Program-made: the position numbers and the translations under genes
Assembly (NCBI GenBank): GCA_963995525.1
Contig: OZ023211.1
Span: 61,027,041-61,091,040, forward strand
Source: Escarpia spicata
Taxonomy: Eukaryota; Annelida; Polychaeta; Sabellida; Siboglinidae
DNA: 64,000 nucleotides
Direction: 5' to 3'
In this document: piece by piece, positions 13,689-26,354 of the stretch
How the letters are laid out: every line of letters starts with the position of its first letter
Numbering within the stretch: position 1 is the stretch's first letter
The notes under the pieces: generated by a model
The model's database searches: none
What the model saw: the letters and a program-made list of their open reading frames with translations, nothing else
Told to the model about the DNA's origin: nothing

Positions 13689-14359
13689 TAGGGGAGACCG
13701 GGGATGGTTTCACACTTTTTATGTTTTCTTATTTTTTTCTTTACAATAATTGCTCTGTAACGGTTTTGTTCCAACTGTGATATTTTGGTCATTCAAAAAG
13801 GGTCTCTCCTGTGACAACCTGCCCCGTGAGTGGGGTGGTTTTAATGAACTATGGGGTTGTTTAGCACATAGCATAGGGGCTTTGCTAATGGGAAATAACT
13901 ATTAACAAACGCGTTCTGAAGCGTATATACAAGAGACCATAATAAATGTTTTAATGACATGCTACACGAAATAAATCATGGCCCGTTTCAGCCTAACATA
14001 CTTTGAAATGTAGGATACCCAACGTATGAAACTGGTCGAGGTGAATTTCAAAAATTCTATTTTTTACAACTAATGCTCAAATGTGAGCGATGTGGAAACC
14101 GACCCCAAATGTTTTGTGACAACTCAGTACAGCCATAAAGACTTAAATTGGTACAAAAGTATATTTTGTTAAGGGACACGATATGGTCAAAACAAATGAG
14201 AACATGCCACCAACGCGTCAATATTTAGTCACGAAACTATAGAAATTTCAGATGGGGTTCACGTTGACTAAGAAATCACTGCTGTGCAGTGATGTGGCCT
14301 TCTAGGGCATCAGGGGAAGCCAATAGAGGCTTCGTGACAACCAACCCTGATCTCCCCTA
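13689..14359. mobile_element. 671-bp terminal-inverted-repeat element (MITE-like)
   Basis: The left end reads 'taggggagaccggggatggt' and the right end reads 'aaccctgatctccccta', whose reverse complement is 'taggggagatcagggtt'. This gives an inverted repeat of about 24 bp with a few mismatches. The outermost TA at both ends is compatible with a TA target-site duplication. The interior has no long open frame but repeats parts of the terminal words (for example 'tgacaacctgccccgtgag'). It is therefore a non-autonomous DNA transposon, superfamily undetermined. Confidence 0.65.
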
Positions 14360-17300
14360 ATTTATGAAATGTCGCTAGAATTGTCTTAGTTCTTGGTATC
14401 AAGAATTGTCTTAGTTCTTGATGTCAAGAATTGTCTTCTAAGTTCTTGAAATCGTGCGTACACAACAATGTAAACAACAACCCCACACAATTAACTAAAC
14501 CCACAAAATAGAATTTGAACATTCCGTCACACCAATGAGTCCAATGTTCGCGTGAATAGGGTGAATATAGGGCTGGGCTGCAGTCTCTATTACGACATCC
14601 TTCCGAGAGAGGTTTTCTGATATCAGGCACTGGTAAATATGTGTGCACGTTCTGACCCCTTCCGTTCACTAACCGACGCCCACGCACGCACATCCACGCG
14701 TACACGCACACGTACATACACACGCACACACACAGACGTACGCACACGCACACACATCTGTCATTATAAAATCGGCGTAAACACGAACTGAGGCCGCCTA
14801 ACCACAGAACAAGGCGAAAGTTATCTCATTCCACCCGCCCTCGTTTCTACCAACACACCTTCGCGCCGTGTCGTGGGTTGGATGTCTCATAACCATATCG
14901 AATCACAAGGATTTATGGATTTATGGCAGCAAGCTCGAACCAGCCCGCAACAATTAACTACGGCACCAGCACGTAGGCCACTCGGCGGGAAGTTGACAGC
15001 ATGCAAGGTCAATCACCTGCTCGCTGGTTTTGACATCAGTGATCGCGACATTGACAAATAGGCGGATCTAGAGGCAGATGCACATCTAGTAATAATCGGA
15101 TCGTTTTCTGTGTGCAGGACGTCACGTGTTCTCATAGGGGTCGAGGTAAAACTATTTAAACGTTAAATAGTCGGCTTCTGCAACTGGATCCACCATTGTT
15201 ATGTGTTGAATCCTTTTCGAAAGCAGTTTATTTTAGAGAAAATACATGTACTTCTGAACATGCATATGGGCGGGGGGGGGGGCTACGTTTCGTGATTAGG
15301 CTACATTTTCCTTGCATGTGTACAGTTGGGCGTACCATATCCCCAGTATTTGGCGTATTGTGTGAGCCAAGTGATCAAAAATCTGATTTAATGGCTTACC
15401 AAAACTAGAATATTAGCTATATACATAACAAACTATATCGCATTTGATTTTATAGACAGGTCTGATTGTTCGCTAAAATGATCGACATGAGCAACACATC
15501 GACACAGACAGTTTAGGCCTGCTCTAAGTCTAAATAATATTAGCTAGCACAGCAACGCAGAAAACATAAACAGCAGGGAGGTATTAAATATTGAAATCTT
15601 ATACCGTTTTACCGAGCATAGTGTAACAAAGCTGGTGCTTACGCACGCGCGTACTCCTACAAACGCACATATGCACGCGCAAACACAAACGCGCGCGCAT
15701 CCGCATGCGCAAGCACCCACGCGCACTTACACATTAACATCGTGACCCTAATCAAAATGTCATGCAGTTTAATGAACAACTGACACGTTTAGACCTAGGC
15801 TATCTGCTGCATTGCTCTTTCATATATTACCGACACTAAAATGTGTTATTTTAGGAAGATTTGTGACTGTGGTTATGCACGTTGTCAGTAAAATGTGGAT
15901 TCTCTTACCTATGTTGGTGATTCTATGCGTTCTAAGCCGCAAACGTGTATAGGGCCTAGACCTATAAACCTACCCATGTGCCATTTACGCATTGCAGTGT
16001 TGATCCTTACTACATTAGGCCTAATAACTGTCTTCCGTGTATATATAGACACAAATAACTTACTTTACAATGTGTACGTGTGAGAGGTAGGCGACATGGT
16101 TGTCAGTCACTTATTACTTCAATAGATACAATATAATTGATAATAGCAGGCGGGCACAGTGCCGGATATAACGGCAGAGATCTACAAAAACGCCGGCGGA
16201 CTGTTTATTCTCGTTGAGCGCGATTCGGACAATAAACTTGTCTTGCTGTCACTCTCGCGCAGACGAATGGACGTTGCGACGTGCAGCGGGTCACGTACGC
16301 CACGGCGGCGGCGACGACGAGCAGACGACGTTGAGCAGTGGGTCGACGGGAAACGTGACACTGGAATGAATCGGCACGAACGACCTGTACGCCGCGCTCA
16401 ACCGAACGAAATGGGCCTTTTTATCAGTTATTTAAACGCGTGCACACCTGTATGTAAGTGTTAGATCGCACGTGCGCGCATGCGAGGGCACACAGCGGAC
16501 AATTAAACCCGTGTGAAGTGCATGACGTCCGGAGAGTTCAGTAGAAAATGTATATCGAAGTTAAACGAATTGACTAATTTGTGAGCGAATCACACGCGAG
16601 ACCGCATAATGAACGTATGAAGGAGCACGGTAGCCTGCTTGTGCAAGAAAACCACCGTTAGTGTAGGTCTATACCCGAATGTAGGCGCTGATGGGCGTAG
16701 GCCATACACAAGGGTGTACATAGGCTTATAGACTCTACAATATCTAAACAATGAAATAGGGGCCTAATGTTCTTACTTGCGCCTGACTAAATTTAATGCA
16801 TGATTGCTGGCAAGACATTTAGTACAGTCGTGTACTGTGGTTTACACAACCTGTTCATTCCTCCATCGCTCTTATCATCTGCCTTGAAACTGAAGTGTAG
16901 GCCTATATGTTTATTTCTTCCACAAAATTAATATACCATGCCCAGAATACGAGTTGTAGACATTATACATAAAATGCCCTCCTCGGAAAGTGCCACTTTT
17001 GACCACTCGTCTTCTTTTTGTAGAGTATACTGATATGTTAGTTGTTAGCACGTGAAAGTCGTTGCTCTAGGAAGGCTAAGTGGTCGTCTGAGATTCCTCA
17101 GCTGAAAGCTAACAATCGACTGTGGTTGGCGGCGTGGTCAACGGTGTGGCGTGGTACTCGTGGTCGCATTAATGTCTCGCTGTGCCTTTGTGATATGTCG
17201 TCTGTCCATCGTGCGTGTGTCCATTGTTCGCGTACAATTCTGACGCGGTTGGGGGTGGCCTACTGGCGGAAGGTAACAGCCTGTTGGAGATTTGGCTGTA

Positions 17301-18770
17301 GAGTCCTGGGCAGGAGTCTTGTTTCCAGTGTCTGTTGAACCATCACTCCTGATCGGGTCAGAGAACAGTTAACCTTCCTGTAAAGTTTCAGAATGATATG
17401 TAGTATATACTTATAGGACAGTGAATTGACCACATATTTGGAAGAGTGAAGTTAACGGAATGTTTTTTGCCATTTTTATTCATATAAAACACATGGTTGC
17501 AGAAAGACACGACTATTTTCATCAATATTGATGGGAACCGTGCATGCATACAGTTTTAAAGAGAGCTGGAGGTATGTGATTTTGACGATATTTGATCAGC
17601 ATGTCATTGTCACGATGGCAGTGGCTGTGAAGAAATTTAAGATTTTTCTCAGGTACAGTTTTCTTATAAATTGCCAAAACATTAACATGGCCACCAATGG
17701 GAAAGTCAACAGTGCTCTGCATGTGCCCTGACAGGAGTTGATATGTGGGTTTCAAGGAAGTAGTCTGCATCGGTCCAGAAAGACCGGCAGGACATCCCGT
17801 GCAGGGGCAGAAGGGCAGCGCCACTAGTGTCTAGATCTTCCCTATTTACCCTGCAATAAATCGAGAGAAGCGTTCCCCGAAATGGTCGTGCGTTGCATCT
17901 CAACTGGTCCGTGCTGGGTTGTGGATGATGTCGCTGCATGTTTTCGCCTTTTCATTCACATGCAACATGTGTTGCTTGTAATAAACATATATAAAAAGTA
18001 TGTATATACGCGCATATATATACGTGTGCGTGCGTGCCTGTGCGCATGGATGCACGCGCCCACAAGCACATGTTTGTGTGTGTACGTGTGATTGTGGGCT
18101 CATGCGTGCGTGCATGCGTGCGTGCGAGTGGCGACTTTGTCACGGTGTGTACCTGGATAAATGGCGGCGCAGCAAAACATATTTTACTCGCGCTGTAAAT
18201 ACGGTAATTGACAGCTGGAATGGGCCCTTCGGGATAATAGCATTTAACGTGTTTCGGGTACTGACATATGGAGAACATGCCCTTGACTTTTATTTTAGTT
18301 TATTTAACTCCCATAAACTGAGTGGACGTATATTGGAAGCCCAAAACGATTCCACTAGTTGCAATCAATGTCGATTGATTGATAGCCGCGGTGTTGACGA
18401 GATATATATCACCAATCGTGCCGATGTTCTGATGTGATATAGATAGCATTACTAGGTCATCCCTTTCATAACGCCCGGAGGGTAGATGTTACAGGGTGCG
18501 CTATGAACAATGTTAAGGGGTGTTTAAGATATGTATTGAAAGTTCACAAACCGCACGTATGGACGGTGAATGCTTCATTGCATCATTTAAAACAACATGT
18601 TTTGCTCGATTACCCTTTGGCGTATTTACAGACCCTGTCGATGTGGCATCTGGTGTGACTTTGGAGGATGGGCGGGAGTAAACAATTGCGATTCTTTTTG
18701 CCTTTCTTGTCAATGACGTGTTCTCTTGGTGTGTTATTTATTTTCTGTCCCTCCCTCTCATTCTCTCTCC
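14360..18770. other. gene-poor intergenic region
   Basis: The start contains three direct copies of 'aagaattgtcttagttcttg' at 14376-14452. Alternating purine-pyrimidine stretches lie at 14690-14760, 15640-15730, 16465-16490 and 18005-18130. A GC-rich arginine-coding open frame near 16159-16464 lacks recognisable similarity. The open frames at 17042-17338 and 17522-17824 are likewise unrecognised. I see no gene I can support. Confidence 0.4.
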
Positions 18771-18975
18771 ACACACCCGTCCCTCTCTCTCTCTCTTTCT
18801 CTCTCCACACACCCGTCCCTCCCTCTCTTTCTCTCTCCACACACCCGTCCCTCCTCTCTTTCTCTCTCCACACACCCGTCCCTCCCTCTCATTCTTCTAC
18901 TCTCACTCCACAACCTCCCCTGATTGCCACCCCACCCTCCCTCCCTCCCTCCCTCCCTCCCTCCCTCCCTCCCTC
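18771..18975. repeat. pyrimidine-rich minisatellite and (CCCT)n tract
   Basis: About four copies of a 33-37 bp unit, 'ctctctccacacacccgtcc' plus a CT-rich part, span 18771-18895. A pure (CCCT)n run of ten units follows at 18936-18975. All long frames across it are low complexity. Confidence 0.9.
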
Positions 18976-19588
18976 AGGTCATTCCAGAGATCTAGATGGG
19001 CACGTGCCCCCAGCCTCCCTGGGTCGCCTATGTTCCATCCCTCCTCCCCTTCCCTTTTCTCCCCTCTCAAGAGTTCTCGTGAGCTCAAGAACGTACGCAA
19101 GACATGTACTAGTTGTCAGCCATAGAGGGTGTGTCACGTCGAACACAAACCTGTTTGACAAAAAAGATGGCAAATGACAAGATGGAGATAGGTCAAGTGA
19201 AGACATATGTGAACTTCGCCCTCCTTTCGCCACGACGTTGTACAAACCTCCCTGTTTACTTCTAAGATGGGTGTCAACAGTCCTTCGCTCTTCACTCTAC
19301 AAGGGGACGTGTTTATGTTGTATGTCTGTTCAGCTACTTTCCAGCCTATATATTCACGTTCTGTTAGTACAGTACACCTGTCAGGGCATAGTTAATCTTC
19401 CTGTTGTGTTTCATTAAAATGTAGGACCTGTAGCAGTAGTAGGCATGCGTGAGAAGTTTTGTAAATGTTAATGGACATCGTGCGTGCGTGTGTCTTAAAG
19501 TAGCTATATGATTTTTACGAATATTGTTCAATGACATAATGGCATGGCTGCGTTTTCCCATGAATCGTATAATCTGACGAAAAATTAC
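18976..19588. other. short intergenic stretch with a repeat module
   Basis: At 18985-19035 lies 'gggcacgtgccc', a perfect palindrome, flanked by 'ttccagagatctag' and 'ctgggtcgcctatg'. A related module with a longer palindrome is at 21853-21900. Otherwise no gene is seen. Confidence 0.4.
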
Positions 19589-20239
19589 TTACTTAGGCCT
19601 GTTTGCTCGCTGGGTCATCCACCGTTGTCGGTTTGATGGCATTTTATCAATTTCTTTCCAAGTTTTTCCCATCTGCTTTCCTTCGCTTTCCGTGTCTCTC
19701 TGCCATATGTTTTGTCCTAACTCTAACCATCTCCATTTTCTTTGTTTTATTTCGTTTTCTATTTGTAGTTGTTTGGTCCATTCCCATAGTGTAGTGTTGA
19801 CCACTTCTCTGACCACTTTAGGTGTAAAATTCTGCGCAGGCATTTGTTGATGAAGGACTGTAATCGTGTTAGTGTTTTCTGTGTAATCCGCCATGTCTCC
19901 GAGCCATAGAATAACACTGACTTGACATTTGAGTTGAATATCCTCAATTTAGTGTTCACCTTGATTTAGTTTGCCTTCCAAATGTTTCTCAATATGAGAA
20001 ATGTCACTCTTGACTTTTGTATCCTTGTTTTGCCGTCTTCTTCTGTGCCTCCACTCTTGTTAATTGCTTCCCTTCTTTGTTTTGAATGCGGCACATATCT
20101 GCTTTGTTTATTTCGTACATGGTTCTCACGTTCCATGTTCCGATTTTTGATATTTTCTTGGAAGATAAAAAGGGCATCGGCGATGTAGCTTCCTTTCGGC
20201 TTTCACTGCATAGCGTCATACTCTCAACAAAAGGCCCTC

Positions 20240-20240
<1 letters not shown>
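19589..20240 (-). mobile_element. internally deleted RTE-like LINE
   Basis: On the minus strand the 5' part (20219-20004) encodes 'KIGTWNVRTMYE', the start of an apurinic-type endonuclease domain in which the N of 'TWNVRT' is a catalytic-site residue. A short distance downstream (19959-19759) comes 'LRIFNSNVKSVLFYGSETWR' and 'INKCLRRIL', a late RT/C-terminal motif. It is followed in another frame (19894-19589) by 'QRKWRWLELGQ' and 'RDTESEGKQMGKTWKEID', the extreme C-terminus. The whole reverse transcriptase core and most of the endonuclease are missing, so the two ends are joined by a large internal deletion, and frameshifts are also present. Confidence 0.8.

Positions 20241-20242
<2 letters not shown>

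Positions 20243-20305
<63 letters not shown>
20243..20305. repeat. (TA)n microsatellite
   Basis: A pure TA tract of about 63 bp directly beyond the 5' end of the LINE remnant at 19589-20240. Confidence 0.98.
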
Positions 20306-21654
<1,349 letters not shown>

Positions 21655-21699
21655 TTGTGCAATCACGTGTGCGCGAGTGCGTGCGTGTGTGTGTAGGTC

Positions 21700-21900
21700 G
21701 AGAGAGTCAGGGGGGGCTCAAAAAACCTCCACGGCGGCCGAACCATGTAGAAAAATTTTCGCCGCCGCGCCGCCGTAACTTCATTAACTGGGGTACATTA
21801 AAAAGCTCTGTGGGGCACGCCACTGTAGCTCAGGCATAGCGCGGCCAAGTTCCAAAGGTCCAGGGGGCACGTGCCCCCCGGGTCTCTCCTAGACCCGTCT
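21700..21900. repeat. dispersed repeat fragments with CACGTG palindrome
   Basis: 'ggggggctcaaaaaacctcc' and 'gcggccgaaccatgtag' resemble 8205-8250. Further on, 'gggggcacgtgccccc' is a perfect 16-bp palindrome with 'gtctctcctagacccgtcta' after it, like the module at 18985-19035. Both look like pieces of transposable elements. Confidence 0.4.
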
Positions 21901-21994
21901 ATATGGTGTGTGTGAGTGCGTGTGTGCGTGCTGGTGTGTGTGCGTGTGTGTGCGTGGTTGTGTGTGGGTGTGTGCATGTGCGCGTGCGTAACGG
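21901..21994. repeat. degenerate (GT)n tract preceding duplicated unit A
   Basis: A GTGTGTGC-type tract that corresponds in position to the GT tract before duplicated unit B. Confidence 0.8.
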
Positions 21995-23405
21995 ATGTTA
22001 CCCTATACTTAAATGCTAAGACAGACATTTCCCCCTTTTTGTAGTTTAAATAATAATAAGTTGATAATACAAAATCTTTATTCCAATTGGGTATCTAGAT
22101 ACAACTAGAGCCTGCCAACTCAGCACTGACAACAGTCAACAATTATTATGTAAGTTCCAAAAACCAAATAACATGACGGACAGAAACCGCATAATAATTA
22201 TACCTCAGTCTGTTGCATAATAATTGGTAACAAATTATTAAATTCTTTAATGATATGACGTATGTTTCAATTGTGTGCGCGTGTGCAAGCCAGCCGGGGA
22301 AATTTTGTCTAGGTGTAGGGGCACAATTGTTGCTCTTTGCCACTGTGACCACGTAGGTACATTTGAACGAACTTTTTACATATACATATGAACGAACATT
22401 ATTTTGGTATAACACAAATGATGATGTCTACGTGTATAATTAATGTATAATGTCAACGTGTCCCAACTGCACAAAAGCACGGTGACATCTATTATATAAG
22501 CTTCATGTTCACGGGCAATAACATCGCAACTTTGAGCACAGCGAGCGTATACCAGCGTTATCTATACGACGCAACCACGCAACCACGCACGCATACGCGA
22601 CGAACAGAACACTTCAAACGAAATCCATGAGGGTGAAACATTTAAACACATCTCAGTTGTGAGAAGACCCACAAGCCCTTTTCGTGAGCACCCCCAGTTG
22701 TTCTGCCGAGAAGTAAGATTCCGACACAATGCCATCAATTGTTGGCCCAATCGGTTTTTAAGCCGTCATTGACCTAATTTGATTTTGACCAGGCATGTCT
22801 TTCTTTTTCAAAATATTGACGTTAGCTAACACAATTAAGCGCCGGGTACGCCAAATCTGAACGAGACCTCAAATTTGAAGTAAACCGCACATCTCGCGTG
22901 GACGTCTAATAAAACACCAAGCTAAGGGGCTTTGTAAATATACAAAATTCCAATAATCCAAAAATTGGATGTGGGTGGTGGGTCCATTAGGAATAAAACA
23001 AAATTGGAATGATTTTTAAATGTTTAATTTTGCAGTGGACATTTTGTAATGCATTCAAACTGCATTGGGCAATCCCTGTACAGTGTGGAAGGCTGATCGT
23101 CAGGTCCAGCATTAATTTCATTTTCCCCGTTTCCACGATGCCACCTTCCCAGACGTCAACGACCACGCTCCCACTCAGGGCCAAGCCGCTGCCTCTGCCG
23201 CTAGCCACAGGCTCAGCAATATCCCCGGCCATGTCGGTAAATTTACGCCGTTGGTCTCGCGCAGATTTCAACTAGCCTAGATCGCTTCCTTATCATACGA
23301 CACCACTGTAGACTGTTTTACTCCACGATCCTTCGGCATCTTTACTAAAAATCGCATACTAACAAAAGAAAATAACTGAGAAAAAACAACGGTCGCCACA
23401 TTGAC
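21995..23405. repeat. 1.4-kb repeat, copy A of a tandem duplication
   Basis: It begins around 'cttaaatgctaagacagaca' and ends around 'caacggtcgccacattgaca'. It aligns by eye over nearly its whole length with 23540-24950, sharing for example 'tccaattgggtatctagata', 'tttcaattgtgtgcgcgtgt' and 'cgcacatctcgcgtggacgt'. On the minus strand it contains a frame starting MPKDRGVKQSTVVSY at about 23339 that is broken soon after by a frameshift. The downstream part continues in another frame as 'SARDQRRKFTDMAGDIAEP'. Confidence 0.85.
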
Positions 23406-23417
23406 ACGCTTCGCATT

Positions 23418-23534
23418 GTGTGAGTGCGTGTGTGCGTGTGTGCGTGTGTGCGTGTGTGCGTGTGTGCGTGTGTGCGTGTGTGCGTGTGTGCGTGCGTGCG
23501 TGCGTGCGTGCGTGCGTGTGTGTGTGTGTGTGTG
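23418..23534. repeat. (GTGTGC)n/(GTGC)n/(GT)n tract
   Basis: A compound GT/GC microsatellite between duplicated units A and B. It is the equivalent of the tract before unit A, so the tandem period is about 1.54 kb. Confidence 0.95.
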
Positions 23535-23539
23535 GCAGA

Positions 23540-24950
23540 TGTCCCCCCACTTAAATGCCAACACAGACATTTCCCCCTTTTTTGTAGTTTAGTAATAACA
23601 AGTTGATAATAAAAACCCTTTATTCCAATTGGGTATCTAGATACAACTAGAGCCTGCCAACTCAGCACTGACAACAGTCAACAATTATTGGGTAAGTTCC
23701 AAAAAAATAACATGACGGACAGAAACCGCATAATAATTAGTCCGCAGTCTGTAGCATAGTAATTGGTAAAAATGTATTAACTTTAATTATATGACGTATG
23801 TTTCAATTGTGTGCGCGTGTGCAAGCCAGCCGGGGAAACTGTTTCTAGGTGCAGGAGCACAATCGCTGCTTTTTGCCACTGTGATCATGTAGGAACATTT
23901 GAACGTACAGTTTGCATATACATATGAATGAACATTATTTTGGTATAAAACAAATTAATATATGATGTCTACGTGTATAATTAATGTATAATGTAAACGT
24001 GTCCCAACGGCACAAAGGCACGGTGACATCTATTATGTAGGCTTCATGTTCACGGGCAATAACAACGCAACTTTGAGCACAGCGAGCGTATACCAGGGTT
24101 ATTTATACGACGCAACCACGCATACACGACGAACAGAACACTTCAAACGAAATCCATGAGGGTGAAACGTTTAAACACATCTCAATTGTGAGGAGAAGAC
24201 CCACACGCCCTTTTCTTGAGCACCCCCAATTGTTCGGCCGAGAAGTCAGATTCAGACACAATGTCATCAGTTGTTGGCCCAATCGGTTTTTAAGCCGTCA
24301 CTGACCTAATTTGGTTTTGACCAGGCATGTACTTTTTTCAAAATAGAGACATTGGCTAACGCAATTAAGCACTGTGTACGCCAAATCTGAACGCGACCTC
24401 AACTTTGAAGTAAACCGCACATCTCGCGTGGACGTCTAATAAAGCACCATTAGCCAAGGGGCTTTGTAAATTAAGAAAAATCCAATAATCCCCCCAAAAT
24501 TGGATGTGGTGGTGGGTAAAGGGTCCATTTGGAGTGAAAAAAAATTGGAAAGATTAAAAAAACTTTTGTAATGAACATTTTGTAGTACATTCAAACTACA
24601 TTTGGCATCCCTGTACAGTGCGGAAAGATGGTCGTCAGGTTCAGCACTAATTTCATTTCGCTCGTTTCCACGATGCCACCTTACTCGACGTCGACGACCA
24701 CGCTTCCTTCCACTCAGGGCCAAGCCGCTGCCGCTAGCCACAGGCTCAGCACTATCTCCGGCGATGTCGGTCAATTTACGCCGCTGGTCTCGCCAAGATT
24801 TCAGCTGCGCTAGCCTAGATCGCTTCCTCATTCCGTACGACATCACTGTAGACTGTTTTACTCCACGATCTTTCGGCATCTTTACTAAAAATCGCGTACT
24901 AACAAAATAAAATCACTGAGGAAAAAACAACGGTCGCCATATTGACTCGT
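23540..24950. repeat. 1.4-kb repeat, copy B of a tandem duplication
   Basis: This is the second copy of the unit at 21995-23405. Here the minus-strand frame is intact for 147 codons (24879 to 24436). It begins MPKDRGVKQSTVMSYGMRKR and continues with basic segments (KSWRDQRRKLTDIAGDSAEP, RKRGRRRR). The basic N-terminus suggests a transposon- or retroelement-encoded protein, but I do not recognise the family and the frame stops early. The gap-free pairing of the two copies suggests a local tandem duplication and not two independent insertions. Confidence 0.85.
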
Positions 24951-26242
24951 TTCGTTCGCATTTTCAGTTGTGCCTGTAAACGTGTAGTAAATTTTTGGTA
25001 TAATAAACGAGTTGCAATTCACTGACGTGTAATATGTTCTAACCATTATTTTCAATAGAAAGAATTGGAAACATGTATATATATATATACCCCCGGTAAT
25101 TAGTTTTAGGCAACTCCGTCACCCGAAGACGTAGACATACGTCAATGTATCACTGCAATTTATAGGCCTTTGCAATTTAGTTTGGATGGGGTGGCTGGGT
25201 GGCATCGATTCTATACACATTTTGTTATTATTTGAATTTTTATATTTACAAAGCCCCTAAGCGCGCAGTGAGCGGTTTTACGATCGGCTCCAGCAGGTAA
25301 TTTTTTCTCATATGTGGTGATTGTCTGTGTGTTAACAGTGAAATGTACGAAATATATAGATATGTATAAATGCGTTAACGTGGCAGGAAGGGAGGATTTA
25401 GGACGCAAGAACGGCAAACGCGAACCCATGCAATCATTCCGGCTCGTACGATTAGGCTAAGCAAACAAAACTTGTGTTTCGAGTCCTGTTATGCAATAAC
25501 ATCAAAGAGACTAAAAAAAAACAGTTTTGTTGCTTGATCTGAACAGTTTAAATATAAAATGGTTATAAACGTTGTTTGTTTTTTAATTAAATATGAACGG
25601 CGGAAGCAGATTGCAAAAAACACCAGCGCACTTTGCTCAACATTTGTTTGTCAGTAACAGTTTTTTTCAATCAACTAGCTGCTTCTAGTCCTGTCGGCAA
25701 CGTAAAATAGGCCATCAATCTATATTTTATATAAACCGTGGTTGCACAAAACGTGATATGCCAGCATTGCCATTGCAACACAGCCAAAGTAGACATAGTG
25801 CAACCAACGACTCAACTACGTTTACAAAATAAATAAATTAGTTTAGGCTAATATACATAATAGGTGCATATAGCTATCTACGTGGGCTTAATAAACATTA
25901 GATAAACATGGTACAATATGGTATATAGGTGCGCTTAGCCATGCATAAGCCTGTGGAGTACAATAAACAAAAAATAATGTGTATTGCACTGTTATTGCGC
26001 CTCGCTGCAGATGAAAACAAACAAGTCGTAGTTCTTTTTATAAATCGTCAAACATGCATACATGTAATTTGTAACTGAACTTTCTTTATTAGCATGTGTT
26101 CCTAAAATGTGTAGCTAGTACTCTCTCTCTCTCTATATATATATATAGTTACATTTGAATTACCATAACTATTTATGTCGAAATAAGTCGGCGTTTGTAC
26201 TTACGCGAAATATCCATGTTTGGCGTTCATGCGCTAATAAGT
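24951..26242. other. intergenic sequence, no gene seen
   Basis: Around 25225-25262 the reverse complement carries 'taggggctttgtaaatataa', the same end motif found in copies A and B of the tandem repeat and near 36070. A (CT)n/(TA)n run is at 26120-26150. No gene is supported. Confidence 0.4.
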
Positions 26243-26354
26243 CATTTAACAAGATTTAACAACAAGATTTAACAAGATTGCCACCCAGAGAATTAACTCT
26301 AGGTAGCAGGTGGACAAGGAAGCCATTGGCTTATCGAGAGTCCGACCTTTTTAT

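Noticed and set aside
16159..16464. Arg-rich ORF in a GC-rich patch as a gene
   Set aside because: It starts without a proper ATG context at that point, has no recognised domain, and simple GCG/GAC runs explain the composition.
18668..19177. 169-codon Pro/Ser/Leu-rich ORF
   Set aside because: It is the translation of a CT-rich minisatellite and a (CCCT)n tract.
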